Assembly: GCA_041619575.1 (NCBI GenBank)
Contig: JBFKDP010000015.1
Location: forward strand, 1-27,667
DNA length: 27,667 bases
Direction: 5' to 3'
DNA from: Litorivivens sp041619575
GTDB taxonomy: Bacteria; Pseudomonadota; Gammaproteobacteria; Pseudomonadales; Spongiibacteraceae
Position 1 is the first letter of the stretch. Every line of letters begins with the position of its first letter. The position numbers and the translations under genes were made by a program. Below, in pieces: positions 1-9,086 of the stretch. Under the pieces are notes generated by a model, which saw only the letters and a program-made list of their open reading frames with translations, was not told the DNA's origin and did no database searches.

Positions 1-88
1 AATCGTCGTGTAGAGGTTTTGTTCCTGCGGGGAGCGCCCTACGTGCCCGCCGGCTAGTGAGTGTGCTGTTCGCCGGAATTTTCCCTTC

Positions 89-1159
89 TTAAAGACCTTT
101 TCGGGTTTGAATGATCTTTTTGGAATTTGCCGGCAGGCTGAACTCTACTCCGTCCTCGCCTATGGTGTAGTTTGCAAAGATCTTGTCGGCACCGTCGAGA
201 AACATGGCTTTCTGACCGGGGGCAATTAAGGGCGGAACAATATGGTAGTACAGCAAGTGGCCAACACTGGCGTCTCTGGCGGTTTCGGCAGCCTGCACGG
301 GGCTGGCGTGGTAGTCGGGAATATCGAAGGTGACTTTTTCCATGACAGCATTGCCGACCTTGCCGGCAGCCTGGTTCATCATGCCTACCAGATTGGGTGC
401 CAGCGCCTCATGTACCAGCAGGTCTATGCCTTGGGCAAAGTGTTGGATATTGGCTGACTTGGCGCTATCGCCACTGATTAATAGTGATCGATCCTTGTAG
501 GTAAAGCGATAACCAACGGCTGGGTCCACGGGACTATGGTCAACCGCCAGTGCTTCAATGGTTAAGTGGTTGTCTTGATACAGCGCCTGTAGTGCCCCTT
601 GTTCAGGTTTGATAAAAGACCTCGCCTCCATACCAGCGCCGCTCAGCGGGGCGACGGTATCGCCGTGATGGGCATGTCGGTACTGCGCGTCCTGTGAGTA
701 GGCCATATTGAAGCCCTCAACGATTTTGTCGACGCCTTCCGGCCCATAAACCGGAAGCGGTTGAGTGCGGGCGCCACTTGCCCAGCGGATAGTGGCCATC
801 TCGCCGAGACCGTCAATATGATCGGAATGATAGTGGGTAAGAAACACGGCCTTGATGTCATCCATTGGGTAGCCCATGCGGCTGATATTGCGCAGGCCAT
901 CCGTACCGGCATCCACGACGTAGAGCTGCTGCCCCGCAATGACGAGCACACAAGGTCCGGATGCCCTGGGTGCCGGCATGGGGCCGCCAGCGCCGCACAG
1001 CGCGAGGTGAAGGCCGTCTTCCAGCTCAGCCACCCGATTGGCAGACAAACGAGTTTCTACGCCTTTTTCCAGTACCCGCGTCAGTAGGTTGTGGCGCTGG
1101 CTGAAAAGCCCCGCGGCAATGACGACGATTGCGATCAGGGCGAACCATTTTTTATTCAT
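89..1159 (-). CDS. Membrane-anchored metallo-beta-lactamase-fold hydrolase
   Basis: 356 aa, ATG start. Residues about 5-20 form one hydrophobic segment after a lysine pair, so the protein is probably an inner-membrane-anchored or exported hydrolase. The metallo-beta-lactamase signature is clear: THYHSDH, with H109, H111, D113 and H114 as expected zinc ligands, then H208, D231 in an SGD motif, H250 and H306 as further candidates. The layout resembles the RNase Z/arylsulfatase-like branch of the fold. Substrate cannot be told from sequence; a sulfate ester, phosphoester or lactone are all possible. It stands alone: no gene follows it on this strand inside the window, and the DNA on its 5' side holds only a decayed receptor on the other strand. 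Family assignment is firm, function is not. Confidence 0.9.
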   Translation of the reverse strand: MNKKWFALIAIVVIAAGLFSQRHNLLTRVLEKGVETRLSANRVAELEDGLHLALCGAGGPMPAPRASGPCVLVIAGQQLYVVDAGTDGLRNISRMGYPMDDIKAVFLTHYHSDHIDGLGEMATIRWASGARTQPLPVYGPEGVDKIVEGFNMAYSQDAQYRHAHHGDTVAPLSGAGMEARSFIKPEQGALQALYQDNHLTIEALAVDHSPVDPAVGYRFTYKDRSLLISGDSAKSANIQHFAQGIDLLVHEALAPNLVGMMNQAAGKVGNAVMEKVTFDIPDYHASPVQAAETARDASVGHLLYYHIVPPLIAPGQKAMFLDGADKIFANYTIGEDGVEFSLPANSKKIIQTRKGL

Positions 1160-1239
1160 TATTGTCTTTATCCGCTTTGTTCAGGCCAAAACGATACCGC
1201 GTTAGCACTTGTACAGTAAAGCTCAGGCGAAAGGAGCTG

Positions 1240-1799
1240 GAAGGCGGTATTTTGGTTAACCCTTGGATACCTGTTGAGGACCGGGAACGGGCAGTGCCGG
1301 GGCTGCCACCTGCTCTGGTGGAAAGCGGTCTGGCGGTGCCTTTTCATTTTACCGCGACGACAGATTATCAGTTGCGGCGTACGACTCAGGGGCGTTTTGT
1401 GGAGCTCAACCGGGAATCGTACGCAGATCTTCGGATAAGCGCCGGCCTCTGGCGCGACGAAGTGGATAATGCCCATAAAACGGTAGGTCGCTTTGAGATA
1501 GCCGCTCCTCTGGGGGCGTGGGGTGGTGCCAGTCTCTCTTACGCCGAGGGCTTTAAATCCCCCCAGTTTCTTTGCGCTGGATCGACAATCAGCATGCGAC
1601 GTCATTGCACAGTGGAGAACGTCGAGAGTACGAATTGGATGGTTATAGCCTCTGGAACACGGCGCTGAATTGGCAGGTGACGTCGGCGATAGAGCTATTT
1701 CTCGGTGTCGACAATTTGGCAGATACTGCCTATGAAGAAACTGTAGGTTTTCCCGGCCCCAGCAGAGTGCTGCGCTTAGGCGAATCTCTGGAGCTTTAG
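1240..1799 (+). pseudogene. Decayed TonB-dependent receptor, C-terminal fragment
   Basis: Two pieces in different frames read as parts of a TBDR beta-barrel. The first (to about 1566) ends in a typical barrel strand, SLSYAEGFKSPQF. The second (about 1567-1799) carries a typical C-terminal pair of strands, DGYSLWNTALNWQ and FLGVDNLADTAYEE. The junction near 1566 therefore needs a frame change. In intact receptors these two motifs lie much further apart, so an internal deletion is likely as well. There is no signal peptide, TonB box or plug upstream, because the minus-strand hydrolase gene begins at 1159. I infer a dead remnant. The last residues end at a TAG stop. Whether the upstream portion (1240-1350) is truly receptor sequence is uncertain. 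Confidence 0.6.
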
Positions 1800-1877
1800 T
1801 CGAGCGGCGCGCAAAAATTCCAGTGTGGCAGCCATTAAGGTAGTCGAACTACGGACAAACATAATTCTGTAACGCCT

Positions 1878-3461
1878 ATGAGGTTAAATCCCTGTTTTGG
1901 GCTGATTTTTTTAACCTTGGTGGATATGACGATACGCAAGAAGATTTATTCGACTGCTAGTCACTTCGTTGCGCTACTAAGATGTCTGTTTGTTCGATCG
2001 CAGGCGTCCCTGGAATCTGCCCCCGTTGCCTTGACGATAACGGCCGATGAGCCTGTCGCAGTTACCGATCGACGATATCTTTCCTACTCAATTGATATTT
2101 CGGTGTTGGCGGGGGGCTACTGGTGGGAAGGCGCGCTGGATGTAAAGCGAGGCTTGGGTACGCTGCGCGTTTCGCCGATTAATCTGAATATCAAAAAACT
2201 AGACAAGCTGGTAAAACTCCTGGGCCCGGCCTATTTGCGTGTGGGTGGTTCGGAGGCAGACAAAATTCATTATTTTGATAACCCGGATAAGGAACCAGAT
2301 GCCTTGGTTCTGACTCATCAACAATGGGATGATTTGCACCGCTTTATACAGCGCAATGACCTCAAGCTGATTTTTACGTGCAAGTACGGACTGTTTAAGC
2401 GTCGCCAGCAGGGGCATTGGGAAGGCGAAGAAGTGCTTGCATTGCTCGAGTACAGCAAGCGAAAAGGCTATGTGATTGATGTCTTCGAGCTGGGCAATGA
2501 GCTCAACGCCTACTGGGCCTTTCATGGTATTACCTCGCAACCCCGTGCGAGCATGCTGGCGCGTGATTACGACCGTTTCAGTGAGCTAGTTCGGTCACAG
2601 TTCCCCCAGGCGAGAATCTCAGGTCCCGGCAGTGCCTTCTGGCCAAGGCTCGGTGAAACGGTGCGGCCTGTCAGCAATATCACGCCGCGCTTTTTAGCCG
2701 TACTGAAGACTCCTCTGGATATTGTTGACTGGCATTACTATCCCTTTCAGAGTGATCGTAGCCCGGTCCGGACACGAAAAGCGCGTATTGAGCATCTTGT
2801 GAACCCCAGCTCCTTTGAATACTTCCGGCGCTATAGCAATCGCCTGCAATCGCTGCGCAAGCGCTATCAGCCTCAGGCGCAACTGTGGACGGGAGAAACC
2901 GGCTCGGCCCAGTGCGGTGGCCAGCCAGAGTTGTCGGATCGTTGGGTATCCAGCTTTTGGTGGGCGGATCAACTGGGGATGGGGGCAAGGCTTGGCCAGA
3001 AAGTCATGGTGCGACAATCGCTGATCGGTGGTGATTACGGGATGATCGCACGCTTGACGCTCAAGCCGAGGCCGGATTTTTGGGTCAGTTGGCTTTGGGG
3101 GCAGTTGATGGGGCAGCAGGTATTTTCTGCCGATAGTGATGACCCCTACATTCGTGTCTATTTACACTCTGCACGGTCTGGGTCAGGCAACGTGCTGATG
3201 CTGATTAATCTGAAGGCTAATGCCGTGCAGGTTACTCTTCCGTTTGGTGGTCAGGTGAAGGTTGGCGAAGGCTACGAACTCAGTGCCAAGACGCTGACCA
3301 GTAAGCGCATTCGTATCAATGGTTCTAAGCTGCGCTTCAAAAGCGGAAAGGTGGTGCTCGACGATTTTCCTGCAGTGACGTTTGCGGGGAAGCTCAGTGG
3401 GCATAGCATCAGTTTCTGGCGCTGCTATGACTGCGGGCAGGGGAGCGCATCGAGCGAATGA
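1878..3461 (+). CDS. GH79/heparanase-like glycoside hydrolase
   Basis: 527 aa, close to human heparanase in length. The clan-A (beta/alpha)8 hallmarks of family GH79 are present: YLRVGGSEAD at 119-128, the acid/base glutamate E208 in FELGNELNAYW, HYYPF at 286-290, and the nucleophile E340 in WTGETGSAQCGG. GH79 enzymes cleave beta-glucuronides or heparan-like chains, so a uronic-acid-containing polysaccharide or glycoside is the likely substrate. A C-terminal beta-sandwich (about 415-505) follows the barrel, as in the family. The start is doubtful: ATG at 1878 has no ribosome site, whereas ATG at 1926 (residue 17) follows GGTGG and begins with a basic then hydrophobic stretch, giving 511 aa. 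Either N-terminus could be an export signal, but neither is a clean one. A decayed receptor lies just upstream. Confidence 0.88.
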   Translation: MRLNPCFGLIFLTLVDMTIRKKIYSTASHFVALLRCLFVRSQASLESAPVALTITADEPVAVTDRRYLSYSIDISVLAGGYWWEGALDVKRGLGTLRVSPINLNIKKLDKLVKLLGPAYLRVGGSEADKIHYFDNPDKEPDALVLTHQQWDDLHRFIQRNDLKLIFTCKYGLFKRRQQGHWEGEEVLALLEYSKRKGYVIDVFELGNELNAYWAFHGITSQPRASMLARDYDRFSELVRSQFPQARISGPGSAFWPRLGETVRPVSNITPRFLAVLKTPLDIVDWHYYPFQSDRSPVRTRKARIEHLVNPSSFEYFRRYSNRLQSLRKRYQPQAQLWTGETGSAQCGGQPELSDRWVSSFWWADQLGMGARLGQKVMVRQSLIGGDYGMIARLTLKPRPDFWVSWLWGQLMGQQVFSADSDDPYIRVYLHSARSGSGNVLMLINLKANAVQVTLPFGGQVKVGEGYELSAKTLTSKRIRINGSKLRFKSGKVVLDDFPAVTFAGKLSGHSISFWRCYDCGQGSASSE

Positions 3462-3572
3462 GTTGATGCGTGCTTACACGCACTGAGCCACAGGGGTTAT
3501 CGTGCAATTTTCCGGCCTGACAATCCTTTCAGCTCTGACTATGCTCTAGTCAACGCGCAAACTTTGGAATGA

Positions 3573-5027
3573 GTGTCTTCGTACATGGAGCTGTTTCTTC
3601 TCCCGGATAACCTGTTGGATGCCGCGCCCCTGCTGGGTATTGCACACCTGTGTGTGGCGATACCCACGGCGCTGCATGCCCTGCTGATAAAAGAAAGTCA
3701 GAGCACGGCGATAGGGTGGATGGGATTGGTGCTATTGTCGCCTGCTCTAGGTGCAGCGCTGTACTGGGTCTTCGGCACTAACCGTATACGGCGGCGTGCT
3801 GCCAAGCGGCTGCGCACTCGGCCAGAGAAAATCAAAAGTATTGCCGACGGCGCCATTCCAGCCACCCTGAATAAGGATTGGCGTTGGGTGGCGCGTGCGG
3901 GTTACGCCATTCACGACAGCCCTTATGTAGCGGGCAATCGCATTCGTCCCCTAATCAATGGTGATCAGGCCTACCCGACTATGCTGGGAGCAATCAATGA
4001 CGCTCAAAGCAGTGTCCTGCTTTCAAGCTATATTTTTAACTTTGACGCCGCTGGGCGGAAATTTGTAGAGGCGCTGACCAAAGCGCGAGATCGCGGCGTT
4101 GACGTCTACGTACTGATAGACGGCTTTGGCGCAGGCCATGGCCTTAATGGGACGTACAGGGCATTGCGTCGGTCAAAAATCGCGGTTGCAAATTTCCTGC
4201 CCGGGTCCACCCTGAAAGGACTGCGCTTTATCAATCTCAGGAATCATCGCAAGATACTGTGCGTGGATGGATCTAGGGCGTTTGTAGGTGGTATGAATAT
4301 CAGTGCCGCTAATGTGCAGGCAGAACAACCCCGAAAGCCCGTGCAAGATGTGCATTTTGACGTATCCGGCCCGGTTGTCGAACAATTCAGTGAAGCCTTT
4401 CTTGAAGACTGGATGTACGCAGCGGGTAAAAGTATTCAGTTACCCGAATATCGAGGAGGATCCGGAGGCACTGCTATTGCACGAGCGATTCCAGATGGGC
4501 CTGATCAGAAAATTGACAAAATTCCCTGGGCAATTATCAATGCAGTTAATGCGGCAAAAATGAAGGTCAGGATTACGACCCCCTATTTTTTACCTAACAA
4601 TGAAATGGTCAGCGCGCTCCAAGCCGCGGCGCTGCGCGGCGTCGAGGTCGACGTCATCATTCCTGCGAAGAGTGATTTGCCGGGTATTGGGTGGGCGGTT
4701 GATGCCAGCCTTGATAAATTTCTGGACTACGGTATTGCCGTCTACAAATCGCCGTCACCATTTGACCACAGCAAACTCATGCTGGTAGACGACTACTTTT
4801 CCTTTGTCGGTTCCAGCAATTGGGACCCACGAAGTATTGATCTCAATTTCGAGATCAACATGGAATGCTATGATAGCGCGCTGAATTTAGAATTGAACGT
4901 GTTGTTCGAGGAGAAAAAAGCGCAGGCATATCGACTGCGGCGAAGTGTCTATAGCGCTAACAGCTGGCTAGGTCTTCTGCAGCGTTTACGAAACAACTTC
5001 TTCCGCCTGTTCTCGCCGTATCTGTAG
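3573..5027 (+). CDS. cls: Cardiolipin synthase-like phospholipase D family protein
   Basis: 484 aa from a GTG start (an in-frame ATG at 3585 is the alternative). Two hydrophobic segments (about 18-37 and 46-68) precede a cytoplasmic basic stretch, as in ClsA-type cardiolipin synthases. Two complete HxKxxxxD motifs follow: H225, K227, D232 in HRKILCVD and H399, K401, D406 in HSKLMLVD, each followed by the usual glycine/serine-rich SNW or GGMN stretch. Expected reaction: transfer of a phosphatidyl group between two phosphatidylglycerol molecules, making cardiolipin at the inner membrane. Relaxed phospholipase D activity is possible. It is followed after 9 bp by an EEP-family gene, so they are probably co-transcribed; the pairing recalls clsB-ybhP of E. 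coli. Family certain, exact substrate probable. Confidence 0.92.
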   Translation: MSSYMELFLLPDNLLDAAPLLGIAHLCVAIPTALHALLIKESQSTAIGWMGLVLLSPALGAALYWVFGTNRIRRRAAKRLRTRPEKIKSIADGAIPATLNKDWRWVARAGYAIHDSPYVAGNRIRPLINGDQAYPTMLGAINDAQSSVLLSSYIFNFDAAGRKFVEALTKARDRGVDVYVLIDGFGAGHGLNGTYRALRRSKIAVANFLPGSTLKGLRFINLRNHRKILCVDGSRAFVGGMNISAANVQAEQPRKPVQDVHFDVSGPVVEQFSEAFLEDWMYAAGKSIQLPEYRGGSGGTAIARAIPDGPDQKIDKIPWAIINAVNAAKMKVRITTPYFLPNNEMVSALQAAALRGVEVDVIIPAKSDLPGIGWAVDASLDKFLDYGIAVYKSPSPFDHSKLMLVDDYFSFVGSSNWDPRSIDLNFEINMECYDSALNLELNVLFEEKKAQAYRLRRSVYSANSWLGLLQRLRNNFFRLFSPYL

Positions 5028-5036
5028 GGTAGTGAT

Positions 5037-5807
5037 ATGGTTTATAAGCGTTTTGGCCCCGATCGATTTCAGCACGATGTGGGTATGCTCAATATCGGTC
5101 ACACCTTGGTTAGACCGATTGGGCCAAACATTGACCTTTGCGTCTGGAATATCTGTAAAGCAAAGTATCCGAATTGGTCAGAGGACTTTGAAGAAGTCTG
5201 CTTTCAGCAGGATATCGTTCTATTGCAAGAAAGTGTTATCGGAAGTCTTTTCGATGAAAAATTTAGCCGTTCGGATGACTATAGCTGGGTTATGGCTAAA
5301 ACCTTTAGTGACCGTCTGAACGGTTACAGTACTGGTGTTAAAACTGGCGCCATCAGTGCGCCTATGCAATGCAGTTATATTGCTTCAACGCATAGCGAGC
5401 CGATCTACGGCACCAAGAAAATGGCTCTTCTAACCTCTTATCGTCTGGCAGACCATGATTTCAGTTTGTTGGTGATCAATGTGCACGCGCTGAACTTTGT
5501 GACCAATGCCAAGTATGAGCTTCATATGCGCGAGATTGCGGCGGCTATTGAGCGACATGAGGGGCCTGCCATATTGGCGGGGGATTTTAATACCTGGAGT
5601 CGCCGCCGTCAGGAAATATTTAGCGACGTGACAAAACAGTTGTTACTGATCGATGCAGAGATAAAGCGGCGGCCGCGAATGCGCCACTTCGGTCGACACC
5701 TTGATCATATCTATTACCGTGGATTATTCCTATGCGACAGTCGCGTACTTCAGGCAGTGCGTTCGTCGGATCACTATCCTCTGCAGTTGAAGTTTCGCAT
5801 ATCGTGA
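5037..5807 (+). CDS. Endonuclease/exonuclease/phosphatase (EEP) family protein
   Basis: 256 aa, ATG start 9 bp after the cardiolipin synthase stop, so probably translated from the same message. EEP-fold landmarks: N38 (CVWN), E65 (LLQES, the metal-binding Glu), H150 (NVHALN), D183 and N185 (AGDFNTW), D223/H224 (LDHIYY) and the catalytic pair D245/H246 (SSDHYPL). All positions needed for Mg-dependent phosphodiester cleavage are there. There is no signal peptide, so it is likely cytoplasmic. The fold covers nucleases, inositol phosphatases and sphingomyelinases; next to a cardiolipin synthase a phospholipid head-group role is plausible, as has been suggested for YbhP-like proteins, but this is inference from position only. 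Confidence 0.88.
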   Translation: MVYKRFGPDRFQHDVGMLNIGHTLVRPIGPNIDLCVWNICKAKYPNWSEDFEEVCFQQDIVLLQESVIGSLFDEKFSRSDDYSWVMAKTFSDRLNGYSTGVKTGAISAPMQCSYIASTHSEPIYGTKKMALLTSYRLADHDFSLLVINVHALNFVTNAKYELHMREIAAAIERHEGPAILAGDFNTWSRRRQEIFSDVTKQLLLIDAEIKRRPRMRHFGRHLDHIYYRGLFLCDSRVLQAVRSSDHYPLQLKFRIS

Positions 5808-5830
5808 GCGAAAAGACGTTAGTTCGCTTT
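5807..5830 (+). terminator. Weak hairpin after the cls-EEP unit
   Basis: AGCGAA (5807-5812) pairs with TTCGCT (5823-5828), 10-nt loop, followed by only two or three T before the sequence turns mixed. It overlaps the last base of the EEP stop codon. A weak intrinsic terminator at best. Confidence 0.35.
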
Positions 5831-5899
5831 AATCGATTGCGACGCGAGCCATAAACCATGCGCAGCAAGGGGCGTTACTTTTATATACGATTCGTCAAA

Positions 5900-5928
5900 G
5901 TGGAAATTTAGTGCGAATAGACTATAAA
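5900..5928 (+). promoter_or_regulatory. Putative promoter of first receptor of the triplet
   Basis: GTGGAA (5900-5905), 17 bp, TATAAA (5923-5928). The -35 is poor but the same arrangement, GTGGAA-17-TATAAG, occurs at 8966-8994 before the next receptor. Transcription would start near 5935, giving a 5' leader of about 263 nt. A weak -35 with a conserved spacer suggests an activator-dependent promoter. No Fur-like box was seen nearby. Confidence 0.45.
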
Positions 5929-6020
5929 TGTTAATGGAGGGAAATTTTCCTACGGCGCTTGTTTGGGGTGATGTTGTACTCCCAAACTATAGGGGCAGCT
6001 TTCGCGAAAAATTAAGGCGC

Positions 6021-6197
6021 CTGTACGTACAAGCACGAATACGCATTCGGTCGGAGTAACTCGACTATTCCATGCAGTGTAACTTTGATTGTTGCGCATC
6101 CATTGGTGGGTATCCAAGGGCAATGCTTCTATTCTCCGGGGGGAGACTAAGGCTAGCCAGGTAGTATGTAGCTTGTAGGCTCAAGGAGAGTGCTAGC
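6021..6197 (+). promoter_or_regulatory. Duplicated 5' leader, copy 1
   Basis: A block of 177 bp ending at the start codon that matches 9087-9264 almost along its whole length. It begins with CTGTACGTACAAGCAC, identical in both copies, and contains a longer identical run including a TCTCC-GGGG-GGAGA hairpin (6133-6146), the palindrome GGCTAGCC (6151-6158) and the AAGGAGAG ribosome site. A second imperfect hairpin, CCATTGG with CCAAGGG, lies about 6098-6118; its 7-nt loop differs between the copies while the arms do not. The part upstream (about 5936-6020) is not conserved. It may be an RNA regulatory element; it does not match any riboswitch consensus I know. Confidence 0.5.
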
Positions 6198-8510
6198 ATG
6201 GTTAAGAATGTCGATAATCTAAGTGTTCGTCTGCTGAGCGCGGCGATTGCAGCCAGCGCAAGTTTTGGGGCTGGCGTAGCCAGTGCGCAGAAGGCCGACG
6301 ATCGATCCGTTGTACTTGAAGAAGTCATCGTCACTGCCCAGAAACAGGAGCAAACCGTGCAGGATACGCCGGTTGCTCTGAATGCTATCAGCGGAAGCAC
6401 TTACAATGAGATGGCCAGCTTCGATCTCACCGAGGTCGATCGGCTTACCGCTGGTGTCGATATCAGTGGTGATTCGTTCAATATCGACTTCAAAATTCGC
6501 GGTGTGGGCACCAATCTGGATGCGGGGACACCGAGCCGAGTTACTTTGTTCAAGGACGGTGCCTTTGTCAATCAGCAGCGCGCCGTTTTCCTGGCGCAGT
6601 TTGACCTGGAGCGCTTTGAGCTGCTGCGTGGCCCGCAAGGCACGTTGTACGGCAAGCCCTCGCCGGCTGGACAGCTGATTATTCATACTCGCGATCCATC
6701 GCTGACGCAGCGTGACGGGTACGTCAGATTCAGCGCATTCTCGCGCGATGGGTCGAACACCCAGTTTGGTATTGGACAGCCGCTCATTCAGGATGAAATG
6801 GGCATACGGATCGCAGGTGTTTTCGATAAGAATAGTAATAGCGACATCTATAACGAAACCTTAGGCGAGGAGCAGATCAATAGGACGTCGGCGGGGCGTG
6901 CGACATTTAAGTGGCTAATCGACGAAGATCTCGATATGCGTGTGAGCTACAACTACACGGAAAACGCTAGCGATTTTTATACGGTAACGGACCCAAGCGG
7001 TGGTGTCGACGGCGATGACCGTAAAGCCTTTGGCAACGAGAAAGGCTATTTGAATATTCGTGACCAGCATGTGATTGGAGAGATGAATTATAGCCTTACC
7101 GACGACATTGCGATTACTGGTGTTACGTTCTACCAGGAATTATTCACCAAACGCTTCTTCGACAGCGATCGGAGCGCTGCCAACGTTAGCACTCAGGATG
7201 TGGAGTCCAATATTGGCAAAATTATTAATTCTGAACTGCGTGTTCATAACACAGTAAATTCGGATTGGAAGTGGATTACCGGTATTTTCTATCAGGATAC
7301 AAGGGCCAAAACGCCCGTTGAGGCTATTACCAATTTTACTTTCCCACTGGGCACGCCGGCTCTTGGCGGAACGCCTGGCACAAATACCTTTAATATCGTT
7401 GCTGTAAACCAAACGGAAGAGTTTGGTGTATTTCATCACAGCGGTATTCAGATTAATGAAAGTGATCGATTGACCATTGGAGTTCGATTTAACGATGTTG
7501 CTATTAACGCCTTAAGTCCTTTCCGTTCAGTGACTACGGCTGCGGCATTCGGCGGCGTCGCCATTGACACCCAAAGTGGTGACGGCATCGATCCGGCAAT
7601 TGAGAAGCAGGAGTTCGAGGAGTTTACCGGCACGATAAAATATCAGCGTGACTTCGATGAAAACACCACCGGCTATGTCAGTTTTGACCGCGGCTGGCGT
7701 CCGGCTTCATCCACAGTGGATGCGGCAGGAACAGTTCCCAATGAATTGATACTGCATGACGACGAGCCCAGCACAAACTTTGAACTTGGACTGAAAGGGC
7801 GGTATTGGAATGATCGCGCCAGCTATCAAGTAGCATTATTTCGCCAGCTTTATAAAAGCTTCCAATATCAGGCAGATAATATTCCAGTAGATACCAATAC
7901 GGGGGGCGTCCCCGGTACGCCTCGGGACGGCCTGACAGACGCGGCGTTTAATGCTGTGGTCAATGCAAGTAGAGTGATCTCCACGGGTATAGAGCTTGAA
8001 AGCAACGCTTTGCTTAGTGAAAATTGGGAGTTGTTCTACTCGCTCTCCTACGTTGACGTAGAGTTCGATAAATTCGATAACGCCCCCTGCGATGCGCAGC
8101 CGGGCCCAGTTGACATCGTATCACCTGGCGAAACGTATAATACCTGTGATTTCTCCGGCCAGCGCGCTACCGAAGCGCCCAATTTTTCTTCTGTAATCAG
8201 CAGTGAATACAGCCTGCCGCTGAAAGACTGGAATGCTGATTGGTACTTCCGCGTGCTTGCCAAGCATGAGAGCTCGCGTTTCAATCGCGGCGCTGATGTG
8301 GTGCTTGACGACTACACCATAGTTGACGCATTCACTGGTATGCGCAGTCACGACGGTGTCTGGGATGTCATGGTTTGGGTGAAAAACGTGACCGATGAAA
8401 CGGTTGTCGAGTCGATCGACTTTTCCCCGACAGGGAATTCAGCCCTTATCGTCAACAACCCTTTGACCGCTGGCGTTACTGCCACTTGGAACTTTGGTCT
8501 TGCCGACTAA
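6198..8510 (+). CDS. TonB-dependent receptor (variant plug)
   Basis: 770 aa. A signal peptide (1-30, cut after VASA) is followed by the TonB box EEVIVTA (41-47), a plug domain (about 52-166) and a 22-strand barrel. The plug end reads LRGPQGTLYGKPSPAGQLIIHTRDP (as split motifs: LRGPQGTLYG at 143-152, then KPSPAGQLIIHTRDP), whereas most such receptors, including the two downstream, have GRNTIGGAINII there. It is thus the odd member of this triplet. It takes up a bulky or scarce substrate across the outer membrane using TonB energy; substrate unknown. The start ATG follows AAGGAGAG. The C-terminus ends NFGLAD rather than in an aromatic residue. Its leader, signal peptide and TonB box closely match the next receptor, but similarity falls sharply after residue about 50. 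Confidence 0.93.
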   Translation: MVKNVDNLSVRLLSAAIAASASFGAGVASAQKADDRSVVLEEVIVTAQKQEQTVQDTPVALNAISGSTYNEMASFDLTEVDRLTAGVDISGDSFNIDFKIRGVGTNLDAGTPSRVTLFKDGAFVNQQRAVFLAQFDLERFELLRGPQGTLYGKPSPAGQLIIHTRDPSLTQRDGYVRFSAFSRDGSNTQFGIGQPLIQDEMGIRIAGVFDKNSNSDIYNETLGEEQINRTSAGRATFKWLIDEDLDMRVSYNYTENASDFYTVTDPSGGVDGDDRKAFGNEKGYLNIRDQHVIGEMNYSLTDDIAITGVTFYQELFTKRFFDSDRSAANVSTQDVESNIGKIINSELRVHNTVNSDWKWITGIFYQDTRAKTPVEAITNFTFPLGTPALGGTPGTNTFNIVAVNQTEEFGVFHHSGIQINESDRLTIGVRFNDVAINALSPFRSVTTAAAFGGVAIDTQSGDGIDPAIEKQEFEEFTGTIKYQRDFDENTTGYVSFDRGWRPASSTVDAAGTVPNELILHDDEPSTNFELGLKGRYWNDRASYQVALFRQLYKSFQYQADNIPVDTNTGGVPGTPRDGLTDAAFNAVVNASRVISTGIELESNALLSENWELFYSLSYVDVEFDKFDNAPCDAQPGPVDIVSPGETYNTCDFSGQRATEAPNFSSVISSEYSLPLKDWNADWYFRVLAKHESSRFNRGADVVLDDYTIVDAFTGMRSHDGVWDVMVWVKNVTDETVVESIDFSPTGNSALIVNNPLTAGVTATWNFGLAD

Positions 8511-8529
8511 GGGTTAGCAGGAATGCGCG

Positions 8530-8556
8530 AAGGCCCGGCAATAGTCGGGCCTTTCT
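8530..8556 (+). terminator. Intrinsic terminator after first triplet receptor
   Basis: AAGGCCCG (8530-8537) and CGGGCCTT (8546-8553) form an 8-bp stem with an 8-nt loop, followed by a short T-rich stretch (TTCTATAT). It lies 20 bp after the stop. Confidence 0.8.
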
Positions 8557-8965
8557 ATATAGGGCCTTGTCGTATCGGTGTCTACGCCAGACGCACTACT
8601 CTCTACAAAAATATTGTCGAGACACGTTACGTCGCGAACCTTGACTGCCGAAGTTAATCTCAGGTGTCGTAGGGCTAGGAACCGAATGCAGGTTTAACGG
8701 AGGTATGGCACATGATCGGCGGGTGTAGTGTGTCGACTGCGAATTCATCATTGCAGCAGAGTTGTTGGTTGCTTCCATGGTGTCGGCTTTATGCAATGTG
8801 TTAGATGAATACTTTTAATAACGCCTTCTCCGGGTTGCCTAACTTTACAAATAAAGCGCCAAGAGTTTGCCCATGAAAAATGCCTGAATAACCTTTCACA
8901 TTTTTGCTTGCTCGTTCACAAGTATGCGCGACTTCAAATATTTTGGTTACAACCTTATCGCCCAA
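8557..8965. other. Non-coding stretch between receptors
   Basis: About 410 bp between the terminator and the next promoter. I see no credible gene, tRNA or repeat. Open frames on either strand here are short and low-complexity with no recognisable protein. Confidence 0.5.
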
Positions 8966-8994
8966 GTGGAAAAGTAGTCCGAATGGACTATAAG
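8966..8994 (+). promoter_or_regulatory. Putative promoter of second triplet receptor
   Basis: GTGGAA (8966-8971), 17 bp, TATAAG (8989-8994), matching the element at 5900-5928 in hexamers and spacing. The sequence between is also similar (xxGTCCGAATxGAC type). Expected start near 9001, giving a leader of about 264 nt, the same length as in the first copy. Confidence 0.45.
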
Positions 8995-9086
8995 TAATAA
9001 AGAAGAGCGATTGCTTACCGTGAATATTAGGCATAACTTAGCATTTACAAAAATAAACCGCTGGCGTATCGAACATTTATAGCTCG

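Noticed and set aside
1168..1605. Minus-strand open frame opposite the receptor remnant
   Set aside because: No recognisable motif, and the plus strand gives convincing receptor strands over the same bases.
6021..6197. Cobalamin riboswitch before a TonB-dependent receptor
   Set aside because: The leader has no B12 box or GCCACTG-type element; similarity is only the presence of G-rich hairpins.
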